Assembly: GCA_030523905.1 (NCBI GenBank)
Contig: JAUNHO010000037.1
Location: 1 to 8,307 of the forward strand
DNA: 8,307 nucleotides
Direction of reading: 5' to 3'
Source of the DNA: Bergeyella zoohelcum
GTDB lineage: Bacteria > Bacteroidota > Bacteroidia > Flavobacteriales > Weeksellaceae
Shown here: piece after piece, positions 1 through 6,195 of the stretch
Numbering within the stretch: the first letter of the stretch is position 1
Layout of the letters: each line of letters starts with the position of its first letter
Position numbers and translations under genes: made by a program
Notes under the pieces: generated by a model
Databases searched by the model: none
Told to the model about the DNA's origin: nothing
What the model saw: only the letters and a program-made list of their open reading frames with translations

Positions 1-23
1 CTTTTTTTGAGATTGCTTTTGTT

Positions 24-1280
24 TTATTTCAGTTGGTCTAGTGCTGTTTTCAGACGAGGGAAAAGATTTTGGATTTCGGATAGTGAAAGCCCTCCCACAG
101 ACGCTCGGAACCAAGGCATCGTTCTACTATTCCCGAAGGCAGAGAATGGCACAAGGGCAATTCCCGCATTCTGAATAAGGTAAAATACCAAATCCGTGGT
201 GTCATTTATGGTTTTTCCGCTAGGTGTGGTTTTCCCAAAGTAATCTAGTTTAATGGTAAGATACAAAGCCCCCATTGGCGGTATGCTATCTACCTTATAG
301 TCAGCAGATTTCATTTCTTGTATACCTGTATGAAGCGTTTTTAGACTCTCGGAGATTTTCCCCTTGAAATTATCTACAAAGGCATCTACTTTGTCGGTTT
401 TTGTCAAGAAATCGCCCACTGCTTTTTGTTCTGGTTTCGGAGCCCAAGCCCCAATATGGGTAAGCAAGGCTTTCATTTTATCAATAATATTTTTTGGTCC
501 AAAACCCCAGCCTACACGCACTCCCGTAGCCGCAAAACATTTAGAAGAGCCATCTATAAATATCGTATATTTTTGCATTTCAGGGAAAAGCGTTACGGGA
601 TTATAGTGTTCTTCTTCGCCAAAAGTTAGCATTGCGTAGATTTGGTCGTACATTAGATACAGAGGTTTTTCATCGGCACTTCTTTTGGCATTTTCTTCTA
701 AGATTAATTGACAAATTTCCGTCAGTTGCTCCTTTGAAAACATAGTACCAGTAGGGTTCAAAGGGGAGCAAAGAGCCAAAAGTACAGCCCCCGCCAAGTG
801 TGCTTTTAGTTCTTCGGCTGTCGGTAGAAAATTGTTTTCTGGCAAGGTTTCCACCTCTACGCTATTAGCAGAAGTGAGATATGAATAATGGTTATTATTC
901 CACGAAGGGATAGGATAAACCACCTTATCTCCCTCATCTACAATGGTTTTGAATACGGAGTAAATCAGCGGACGAGAGCCACCTGCCACCAAAATATCAT
1001 CAGCGGAATAGTCTAAATTCCATCTGTTTTTAAGGTCATCAGAAACGGCTTGTCTTAGTCCTAGAAGCCCATTAGCAGGAGGGTAGTTGGTCAGGTTATT
1101 TTCATAGGCAACTTGTATGCCTTTTTTCATATCTTGCGGTATAGGGTAGATATTAGAGTCCAAATCTCCGATTGTGAGATTGGCAATTTCTTGCCCTTGT
1201 GCTTTCAAATCATTGACTTCATTGCCTATTTTTACAATTTCAGAACCTATAAGATTAGTTGCTAATTTTGATACTTTCAT
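24..1280 (-). CDS. PLP-dependent class I/II aminotransferase
   Basis: A 418-residue fold-type I aminotransferase that should move an amino group between an amino acid and a 2-oxo acid in the cytoplasm; the substrate cannot be told from sequence. Visible landmarks: the phosphate-binding loop GGSRPLIY (100-107), the SPLNPTG motif (172-178, Asn175), YDQIY (211-215, Asp212 and Tyr215 for the pyridine ring), the Schiff-base lysine in DGSSKCFAATGVRVG (Lys247, with Arg255 as phosphate ligand) and a late arginine, Arg392 in WFRASVGG, matching the substrate-carboxylate arginine of aspartate-type enzymes. Length is usual for the family and nothing is missing. It starts at an ATG 36 bp downstream of the lipB stop with no TAnnTTTG box in the gap, so it is probably the last gene of a trpG-lipB-aminotransferase transcript. 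Class is certain; specificity (aspartate, aromatic or other) is open. Confidence 0.93.
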   Translation of the reverse strand: MKVSKLATNLIGSEIVKIGNEVNDLKAQGQEIANLTIGDLDSNIYPIPQDMKKGIQVAYENNLTNYPPANGLLGLRQAVSDDLKNRWNLDYSADDILVAGGSRPLIYSVFKTIVDEGDKVVYPIPSWNNNHYSYLTSANSVEVETLPENNFLPTAEELKAHLAGAVLLALCSPLNPTGTMFSKEQLTEICQLILEENAKRSADEKPLYLMYDQIYAMLTFGEEEHYNPVTLFPEMQKYTIFIDGSSKCFAATGVRVGWGFGPKNIIDKMKALLTHIGAWAPKPEQKAVGDFLTKTDKVDAFVDNFKGKISESLKTLHTGIQEMKSADYKVDSIPPMGALYLTIKLDYFGKTTPSGKTINDTTDLVFYLIQNAGIALVPFSAFGNSRTMPWFRASVGGLSLSEIQNLFPRLKTALDQLK

Positions 1281-1316
1281 TATATTTTTATTGTATTAGT
1301 TATTAATGTGTTAAAA

Positions 1317-2039
1317 TTAAACCAGATTTCCTTCAAATACTTCAGCGAAATGTTTTTTGAGGTTTTCTTTTATTTTTATGATTTCTTCTGCCGAAACCTC
1401 TCTTTCCAATTCATTTTTAAGTGAAGCCACGGCTTTATCCTTTATTCCACAAGGCACGATGTAATCAAAATATTTCAAATCGGTATTGATATTCAGAGCG
1501 AAGCCGTGCATTGTAACCCAGCGAGAAGTTTTCACGCCCATTGCACAGATTTTCCTAGCATAAGGTTTTCCCACATCTAGCCAAACGCCTGTTTCCCCCT
1601 TACTTCTTTCGCCCTTTAGCCCGTATTCTGCAATGGTTCTGATGATGACTTCCTCCAAGTTTCTCATATAGAGATGCAAATCGGTCTTGAAATTGTCCAA
1701 ATCCAAAATAGGATAGCCCACAATCTGCCCAAATCCGTGGAAAGTAATGTCGCCACCGCGGTTGGTCTTCACATAAGTCGCATTGATTTCCCTCAGTTTA
1801 TCCTCATTGATGAGCATATTCTGTTCATCGCCAGATTTCCCCAGTGTATAGACATTAGGATGCTCTACAAGTAGGAGATAATTCGGTGTTTCTATCTGAT
1901 TTTCAGCAGGTAAATCCCTATTATTTTGCTTTATTTCTATAATGGATTTCATCAGATTTTCCTGATAATCAAAGGCTGGAAGATAGTCCATTTGCCCTAA
2001 ATCTCGGAAAATGATGGTTTTATTTTGTAGTGCGTTCAT
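1317..2039 (-). CDS. lipB: Octanoyltransferase LipB
   Basis: Transfers the octanoyl group from octanoyl-ACP to the lipoyl domains of 2-oxoacid dehydrogenases and the glycine-cleavage H protein, the first step of lipoate assembly before LipA adds sulfur. The protein has 240 residues from the chosen start. Family motifs are present: HPNVYTLGKSG (60-70), RGGDITFHGFGQ (94-105), the catalytic lysine in RKICAMGVK (Lys163) and the catalytic cysteine in IVPCGI (Cys197) after HGFALN (178-183). I chose the ATG at 2039 because the upstream in-frame extension would begin with TTG and add only seven residues, and the protein from MNALQNK begins just before the usual first strand. The RGG motif ends HGFGQ where most LipB proteins have HGPGQ. 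It sits between trpG (66 bp upstream) and an aminotransferase (36 bp downstream), all in the same direction. No lipA is seen here. Confidence 0.95.
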   Translation of the reverse strand: MNALQNKTIIFRDLGQMDYLPAFDYQENLMKSIIEIKQNNRDLPAENQIETPNYLLLVEHPNVYTLGKSGDEQNMLINEDKLREINATYVKTNRGGDITFHGFGQIVGYPILDLDNFKTDLHLYMRNLEEVIIRTIAEYGLKGERSKGETGVWLDVGKPYARKICAMGVKTSRWVTMHGFALNINTDLKYFDYIVPCGIKDKAVASLKNELEREVSAEEIIKIKENLKKHFAEVFEGNLV

Positions 2040-2057
2040 TGAAATATTTTTAAGTCC

Positions 2058-2065
2058 CAAAAATA
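2058..2065 (-). promoter_or_regulatory. Possible weak lipB promoter (-7 box only)
   Basis: On the minus strand TATTTTTG matches the Bacteroidota -7 consensus TAnnTTTG, about 18 bases upstream of the lipB ATG. No TTG is found 17-23 bases further upstream, so this is a half promoter. In AT-rich DNA such a match can arise by chance. It may give lipB some transcription independent of trpG. Confidence 0.3.
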
Positions 2066-2105
2066 CAAAAATTGATGTAATTAAAAGGTACTTTTAGATG
2101 GAAAA

Positions 2106-2669
2106 TTAATCAAAAAAATTCTCCAAAATCTGTTTTCCCATTGGGGTTAAAATACTTTCTGGGTGGTACTGCACGGCGTGTATGTCGTAGGTTTTGTGTT
2201 TTAGGCTCATTATAATGCCGTTGCTATCCTCGGAGGTGATTTCCAGCTCGGCAGGAAGATTTTCACGGCTTACCGCCCAAGAATGATACCGCCCCACTTC
2301 CAAAGTACGAGGAAGATTTTTGAAAATTTTATGCTCCTTGATTTGGTAGGAAGATACCGCCACACCGTGATAAATTTCCGATAGATTGATGAGGCTACCC
2401 CCAAAGGATTCCGCAATAGCCTGTTGCCCCAAACATACCCCAAATATGGATTTGGTAGGAGCGTATTTTTTGATAACATCTAGTAAAATCCCCGTCTCGG
2501 AAGGTATCCCCGGCCCTGGTGAAAGCACAATTTTATCATACCTAGCAATGTCTTCCAGAGGGATTTCATCATTGCGAAATACATCTACCTCCTTGCCCAG
2601 AATCTGCTCAATCATCTGCACGAGATTGTAAGTAAAACTATCGTAATTATCAAAAATAAGTGTTTTCAT
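2106..2669 (-). CDS. trpG: Glutamine amidotransferase subunit, anthranilate / aminodeoxychorismate synthase component II
   Basis: The 187-residue class I glutamine amidotransferase subunit releases ammonia from glutamine for its partner, TrpE (anthranilate, tryptophan pathway) or PabB (aminodeoxychorismate, folate pathway). TrpG and PabA cannot be separated reliably by sequence, and many bacteria use one protein for both. Motifs: N-terminal DNYDSFTYNL (7-16), SPGPGIP (50-56, oxyanion region), nucleophile Cys79 in GVCLGQQ, RYHSW (127-131), and the His169-Glu171 pair in QYHPES. The catalytic triad is complete and the length is normal. No trpE, trpD or pabB lies beside it; lipB and an aminotransferase follow in the same direction, so context favours a stand-alone pabA/trpG over a classical trp operon. 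A clear promoter lies 53 bp upstream and gives a leader of roughly 45 nt. Confidence 0.92.
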   Translation of the reverse strand: MKTLIFDNYDSFTYNLVQMIEQILGKEVDVFRNDEIPLEDIARYDKIVLSPGPGIPSETGILLDVIKKYAPTKSIFGVCLGQQAIAESFGGSLINLSEIYHGVAVSSYQIKEHKIFKNLPRTLEVGRYHSWAVSRENLPAELEITSEDSNGIIMSLKHKTYDIHAVQYHPESILTPMGKQILENFFD

Positions 2670-2721
2670 TCATTGATTTTTTAGCGAAATATACCTAAAA
2701 ATAGGCGTTTTTTTAGCACCA

Positions 2722-2751
2722 CAAATCTATAAATGTTTTTGATATTAGCAA
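2722..2751 (-). promoter_or_regulatory. Bacteroidota-type promoter of trpG (and probably lipB and the aminotransferase)
   Basis: Read on the minus strand, TTG at 2749-2751 is followed after exactly 19 bases by TAGATTTG at 2722-2729. This matches the Bacteroidota primary sigma pattern TTG-N17-23-TAnnTTTG in both boxes and spacing. The predicted transcript start is near 2716, leaving about 45 nt of leader. The same spacing recurs at the pncA promoter at the right end of the window. Confidence 0.7.
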
Positions 2752-2760
2752 GTATTTTTT

Positions 2761-2790
2761 TAGTTCTTTCCTTGAAAATACCTATTTTTG
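2761..2790 (+). promoter_or_regulatory. Divergent plus-strand promoter ahead of the repeat array and the DUF6261 gene
   Basis: TATTTTTG at 2783-2790 is a full match to TAnnTTTG. At the 19-base spacing used by the two good promoters here, the -33 position holds TAG in place of TTG, one mismatch. The predicted start, near 2796, is 12 bases before the first 42-bp repeat, so the array would be transcribed as leader RNA of about 200 nt ahead of the DUF6261 start. The sequence around the box (TTGAAAATACCTATTTTTGCAA, read with gaps) strongly resembles that around the rluB promoter. Confidence 0.5.
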
Positions 2791-2807
2791 CAAGATTAAA
2801 AAATCAG

Positions 2808-2975
2808 CCTTTTACTATTTAGTGGAAGTAAGAAAATGAACAAAAGCAACCTTTCATTATTTAGTGAAAACAAGAAAATGAATAAAAGTAACCTTTCACT
2901 ATTTAGTGGAAGTAAGAAAATATAAAAAGTGGGGCTTTCACTAAATAGTGGAAGCAGGAAAACATAAAAAATAAT
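2808..2975 (+). repeat. Four tandem copies of a 42-bp dyad-centred repeat
   Basis: Copies begin at 2808, 2850, 2892 and 2934, spaced exactly 42 bp with no indels. Copies 1 and 2 match at 35 of 42 positions, and all seven differences are transitions. Copy 3 follows closely for its first 30 bases and then diverges; copy 4 is the most altered. Each unit carries an inverted repeat, best in copies 3 and 4: CTTTCACTA and TAGTGGAAG around a two-base centre (2893-2912 and 2935-2954). As RNA this is a nine-pair stem with one U-G wobble. The 42-bp period equals 14 codons and also four turns of B-DNA, so it would suit either a repeated peptide or phased protein binding. It fills most of the space between the promoter at 2783 and the DUF6261 start at 3001. 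There are no unique spacers, so it is not CRISPR. Confidence 0.9.
2836..2925 (+). CDS. Possible 29-residue micropeptide inside the repeats
   Basis: An ATG in repeat copy 1 opens a 29-residue frame ending at a TAA in copy 3. The peptide is an internal repeat, MNKSNLSLFSENKK followed by MNKSNLSLFSGSKKI, with a 14-residue period. The same frame is open without a start from 2800. Comparing copies 1 to 3, three of the six changed codons are synonymous (AAC/AAT, AGC/AGT, CTA/TTA), which leans towards coding on this strand but is weak because the counts are tiny. The start is preceded by GTAAGAAA, an A-rich context like other starts here. It is basic and has no obvious signal peptide. It could be a leader peptide for the DUF6261 gene, a remnant of a longer repeat protein, or an accident of a repeat whose length divides by three. 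Confidence 0.3.
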   Translation: MNKSNLSLFSENKKMNKSNLSLFSGSKKI

Positions 2976-3000
2976 ATTTAACAATAGAAAATAAAGTAAT

Positions 3001-3693
3001 ATGAAAAAGTTATTGACAATATCAAGAGTTACCGAAATCGGCGATGTAGCCGAGCGATTGGTAAGCCTTTACAAAACGGCATCAACACTGCAAGATGACG
3101 CTAACTTAAAGGCAATGTTTTTGGAGTTGGAACAAAAAGGCACGGCTCTTACTTTGGCGGTGAAAAAAAGTAGCGTAACTTCATCTTTGGAAGATGCCGA
3201 TGCCAAGCGAGACCAAGCCATTCGCGTAATTGACCGCCTGTTGAAAGGCTATGTTGAAATCCCTGTGGAAACGCTAAAAGCCCACGCCAAAAAACTTTGG
3301 GAAGTGTTTGAAAAGTACGGAGTGAAAATCACTTCCGAGAGTTATTCCAACGAGTCAAACCTTATAAATTCGCTTTTGACGGAGTTTGAAGCGAGTGATT
3401 TACAGCCGTCTATCACGGCACTTTCTGGGATGACAGAAGCCATTGCCGAACTGAAAACCAGCCAAACTCACTTTGCCGAAGTTCGCAAAGCGTACGACCA
3501 AGCCTTGTCTTTGCAAGAGAATGCGGAAAGTGCATCGAGCTTAAGAAAGCCTGTTTTGGAACTCATTAACAAAAAAATTGTTCCGTATTTGGTGGCAATG
3601 AAAATAGTTCAAGCCGAAAAATACAAAACCTTTGCTGATGAGACCTCGCAAGTGATTGAAAGCGTAAATGTAGCGGTGAGAGTAAGGAAGTAA
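3001..3693 (+). CDS. DUF6261 family protein, function unknown
   Basis: A 230-residue protein that I assign from recall to the Bacteroidota family DUF6261; its role is not known to me. It appears almost entirely alpha-helical, rich in Ala, Lys, Glu and Leu, with no cysteine, one tryptophan (Trp100), no signal peptide and no membrane segment, so it is probably cytoplasmic. Recognisable stretches are DADAKRDQAIRVIDRLLKGY (65-84) and a C-terminal helical pair around ELINKKIVPYLVAM (187-200). The start is an ATG after AATAAAGTAAT. Upstream, in its likely leader, lies the four-copy 42-bp repeat array and a promoter at 2761-2790. GC in a sampled 60-base line (3241-3300) is 26/60, like the housekeeping genes and unlike the AT-rich gene that follows. 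No enzymatic motif is visible. Confidence 0.8.
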   Translation: MKKLLTISRVTEIGDVAERLVSLYKTASTLQDDANLKAMFLELEQKGTALTLAVKKSSVTSSLEDADAKRDQAIRVIDRLLKGYVEIPVETLKAHAKKLWEVFEKYGVKITSESYSNESNLINSLLTEFEASDLQPSITALSGMTEAIAELKTSQTHFAEVRKAYDQALSLQENAESASSLRKPVLELINKKIVPYLVAMKIVQAEKYKTFADETSQVIESVNVAVRVRK

Positions 3694-3725
3694 GGAGGAA
3701 GATTGATTTCCGCCTTTACCATTGA

Positions 3726-3818
3726 GCGAATTTTGGTGAAAAGAAGTATCAATTCAAACTCAAAAAACGAGGACGACACACAGGATTGTTCTTTAATATG
3801 ATAATTGAAAAAAAATAA
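3726..3818 (+). other. Coding-like scrap without a start codon
   Basis: Between the DUF6261 stop and the DUF2726 start lies a 30-codon open stretch between a TGA and a TAA. It reads as a plausible basic protein tail (NFGEKKYQFKLKKRGRH, then TGLFFNMIIEKK) but has no ATG near its beginning. It may be the last piece of a lost gene left by a deletion or insertion between 3694 and 3826. I do not recognise the family, and the stretch is short enough to be chance. The rest of the gap holds only an imperfect GGAGGAA...TTTCCGCC hairpin just after the DUF6261 stop, with no T-run. Confidence 0.2.
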
Positions 3819-3826
3819 TAAAACTT

Positions 3827-4381
3827 ATGGAATATTTACTATTGGGGATAATTATAATATTTATTGTATATATTATTGTAAGAAAAACTAATGCTAATGA
3901 TGAAAAAATAAGTTATAAAAGTAGAGAAATTTTTCAGCAAAAAGTAGATGATAAAACTCAAAAAATTATTTCTATTTCAAACACAAGGTATAAAAAATCA
4001 AGATTGATGAATAAACCTGAATTTAAATTATTTTGTGAAATAGAAAATATATTAAATAAAATAAATGCTAAAAATAATTCTAAATTTAGAGTTTTTCCGC
4101 AAGTTGTGTTAGGTGCGGTTATACAAAATGCAGATACCAACATAAAATATTTAAGGGCTGATTTATTAATTATAGATAATAATGGCTACCCTTGTATTGT
4201 TGTGGAATACCAAGGAAGTGGGCATTTTAATAATGATTTTTTAGAAAGAGATAGAAGAAAAAGAATCGCTTGCCAAAATGCAGGAATAGAGTTAGTAGAA
4301 GTTTCTCAACATTTTGATGGAAATTATTTGGAAAAAATATTTAATATTTTAGAAAATCATTCAATAATTCAAAAAATATAA
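3827..4381 (+). CDS. Membrane-anchored DUF2726 protein with a restriction-nuclease-like fold
   Basis: A 184-residue protein with one N-terminal membrane segment (residues 3-18, LLLGIIIIFIVYIIV followed by Arg-Lys, suggesting a cytoplasmic body) and a basic linker (about 19-60). Residues 61-175 form a DUF2726 domain: MNKPEFKLFCEIENIL (61-76), RVFPQVVLGAVI (88-99), RADLLIID (110-117), VVEYQGSGH (125-133) and RDRRKRIACQNAGIELVEV (141-159). DUF2726 is related to PD-(D/E)XK nucleases; Asp112, Glu127 and Gln129 fit a D...ExQ variant site, with His133 nearby. The role is unknown; a nucleic-acid-processing or defence function is inference. The gene is far more AT-rich than its neighbours: 11 G/C in the 60 bases 3841-3900, against 29 in 4861-4920 of lysS. 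This suggests recent acquisition. It ends 12 bp before lysS, so lysS may be read through from it. I see no good promoter of its own. Confidence 0.8.
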   Translation: MEYLLLGIIIIFIVYIIVRKTNANDEKISYKSREIFQQKVDDKTQKIISISNTRYKKSRLMNKPEFKLFCEIENILNKINAKNNSKFRVFPQVVLGAVIQNADTNIKYLRADLLIIDNNGYPCIVVEYQGSGHFNNDFLERDRRKRIACQNAGIELVEVSQHFDGNYLEKIFNILENHSIIQKI

Positions 4382-4393
4382 AACATAAAAAAT

Positions 4394-6094
4394 ATGCAAC
4401 TTTCAGAACAAGAAATAATCCGTAGGGAGAAGTTAGAAAAATTAAAAGAAATGGGCATTAATCCGTATCCTGCGGATTTGTACCCCGTAACGCACACCTC
4501 GCAAGAGGCTAAAAATTCGTTTGAAGAAGGCAAAAAAGTCATCGTGGCTGGGCGGCTTATGTCCGTTCGCATTCAAGGGAAAGCCAGTTTTGCCGAATTG
4601 CAAGACTCCGCTGGGCGTATTCAACTTTACTTCAACAGAGACGAAATCTGCAAAGGCGAAGACAAAACTCTTTACAACGAAGTTTTCAAAAAACTTCTTG
4701 ATTTAGGCGATTTTATCGGCGTTGAAGGCGAACTTTTTTTAACGCAAGTGGGCGAAAAAACTATTGCGGTTAAAAATTTCAAACTACTTAGCAAAGTGCT
4801 TCGTCCGCTTCCACTTCCAAAGGTTGATGCTGACGGCAATATTTACGATGCCTTTACCGACCCAGAACTCCGCTACCGTATGCGTTATGTGGATTTGGTT
4901 GTAAATCCGCAGGTGAAAGAAGTTTTCATAAAACGCACAAAACTCTTCAATGCAATGCGTCAATTTTTTAATGATGCAGGTTATATGGAGGTTGAAACTC
5001 CTGTGTTGCAGTCCATTCCGGGCGGTGCTTCGGCTCGTCCGTTCATCACGCATCACAACGCTTTGGACATTCCGCTTTATATGAGAATTGCCAACGAACT
5101 TTACCTTAAAAGATTGATTGTAGGCGGATTTGACGGCGTTTATGAGTTTTCAAAAAACTTCCGTAACGAAGGAATGGACAGAACCCACAACCCAGAATTT
5201 ACCGCTATGGAAATCTATGTTGCCTACAAGGATTACAACTGGATGATGGATTTCACCGAGCGACTTTTGGAGCATTGTGCCATCGCCGTAAATGGAACAA
5301 CGAAAGCTAAATTCGGACAACACGAAGTTGATTTCAAAGCCCCATACAAACGCATCACAATGACCGATGCCATTAAAGAATTTACAGGTTTTGACATAAC
5401 CAATAAAACGGAAAATGAACTCCGCGAGTTTGCAAAATCTATCGGAATTGAAGTGAATGAAACGATGGGCAAAGGCAAACTCATTGACGAAATTTTTGGC
5501 GAAAAGTGTGAGGGCAACTTTATTCAGCCGACTTTCATCACCGATTATCCGAAAGAAATGTCACCACTTACCAAAGAGCATCGCCACGACCCAAATTTAA
5601 CCGAACGCTTTGAACTTATGGTCTGCGGAAAGGAAATTGCCAATGCCTACTCCGAACTAAACGACCCGATTGACCAACGCGAACGCTTTGAGGTTCAGAT
5701 GGCTCTTGCCGACAGAGGCGATGACGAGGCGATGTTTATTGACCAAGATTTCTTGCGTGCTTTGGAATATGGAATGCCACCAACTTCGGGCTTAGGAATC
5801 GGAATGGATAGGCTCATAATGTTTTTAACCAACAACCCAAGCATTCAGGAAGTTTTATTCTTCCCTCAGATGAAGCCAGAGGCGAAAGCCGCACAGGCAG
5901 ATTTTGTTCCAAATGATGACGAAAAAATCATTTTAGATATTTTGAAGCAAGGCGAAGCGATGATTTTAAGTGAAGTAAAAGAAAAATCTTCACTTTCGGG
6001 CAAAAAATGGGACAAAGCGATTAAAAATCTTACCAAAAACAACATCGTAAAAGTTGAAAAACAAGGCGAGGTGTTGTTTGTGGGAATGGTTTAA
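4394..6094 (+). CDS. lysS: Lysine--tRNA ligase, class II
   Basis: Charges tRNA-Lys with lysine via lysyl-adenylate; cytoplasmic homodimer, essential. Domains in order: an N-terminal helix (1-25), an OB-fold anticodon-binding domain (about 48-135, VAGRLMSVRIQGKASFAELQD), and the class II catalytic core with motif 1 around 190-215 (AGYMEVETPVLQSIPGGASA), motif 2 at 250-275 (Arg257-Asn-Glu in KNFRNEGMDRTHNPEF) and motif 3 GLGIGMDRL (466-474). Lysine-pocket segments ANELYLK (233-239) and ANAYSELNDP (416-425) are intact. Bacterial LysS usually stops soon after the FFPQMKPE-like end of the core (about residue 496); here roughly 70 more residues follow (497-566), with the look of a small helix-turn-helix or winged-helix appendage. 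The ATG at 4394 follows an A-rich stretch only 12 bp after the DUF2726 stop. A hairpin lies just downstream. Confidence 0.98.
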   Translation: MQLSEQEIIRREKLEKLKEMGINPYPADLYPVTHTSQEAKNSFEEGKKVIVAGRLMSVRIQGKASFAELQDSAGRIQLYFNRDEICKGEDKTLYNEVFKKLLDLGDFIGVEGELFLTQVGEKTIAVKNFKLLSKVLRPLPLPKVDADGNIYDAFTDPELRYRMRYVDLVVNPQVKEVFIKRTKLFNAMRQFFNDAGYMEVETPVLQSIPGGASARPFITHHNALDIPLYMRIANELYLKRLIVGGFDGVYEFSKNFRNEGMDRTHNPEFTAMEIYVAYKDYNWMMDFTERLLEHCAIAVNGTTKAKFGQHEVDFKAPYKRITMTDAIKEFTGFDITNKTENELREFAKSIGIEVNETMGKGKLIDEIFGEKCEGNFIQPTFITDYPKEMSPLTKEHRHDPNLTERFELMVCGKEIANAYSELNDPIDQRERFEVQMALADRGDDEAMFIDQDFLRALEYGMPPTSGLGIGMDRLIMFLTNNPSIQEVLFFPQMKPEAKAAQADFVPNDDEKIILDILKQGEAMILSEVKEKSSLSGKKWDKAIKNLTKNNIVKVEKQGEVLFVGMV

Positions 6095-6099
6095 TTATA

Positions 6100-6123
6100 A
6101 AGGGCGAATTTCGGTTCGTCCTT
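6100..6123 (+). terminator. Probable lysS terminator hairpin
   Basis: AAGGGCGAA at 6100-6108 pairs with TTCGTCCTT at 6115-6123 around the loop TTTCGG, giving nine pairs including one G-T wobble, six bases after the lysS stop. It is the strongest stem near the gene end, but the following sequence (AAACCTTATAA) is not a proper T-run, so termination may be partial or Rho-assisted. Confidence 0.5.
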
Positions 6124-6195
6124 AAACCTTATAAATATGATTAAAAAATATAAAAATAGTATATCTAATATTAATTCACTACGCACGGCAATAGT

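Noticed and set aside
364..629. Overlapping plus-strand frames opposite the aminotransferase
   Set aside because: They lie antisense to a gene with complete family motifs and show no recognisable protein features.
2040..2060. Longer LipB start at TTG 2060
   Set aside because: It adds only seven non-conserved residues and overlaps the possible -7 box. The ATG at 2039 fits the family better.
2650..2673. Overlapping upstream ATG before trpG giving a seven-residue peptide (MNENTYF)
   Set aside because: It contains no tryptophan and no terminator-antiterminator pair is visible, so a Trp attenuator is unsupported.
2694..2705. CCTA-AAAA-TAGG mini-hairpin in the trpG leader as a riboswitch or operator
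   Set aside because: A four-pair stem in AT-rich DNA is expected by chance, and no conserved riboswitch element surrounds it.
2808..2975. CRISPR array
   Set aside because: The units are directly adjacent with no unique spacers, and there are no cas genes.
2796..2984. Minus-strand 62-residue hydrophobic repeat frame across the array (units like FYIFLLPLNSERLL)
   Set aside because: Needs a TTG start, and the open frame follows automatically from a stop-free 42-bp unit. It lies opposite the more coding-like plus-strand frame.
3690..3716. Hairpin GGAGGAA...TTTCCGCC after the DUF6261 stop as a terminator
   Set aside because: The stem has an internal mismatch and no T-run follows.
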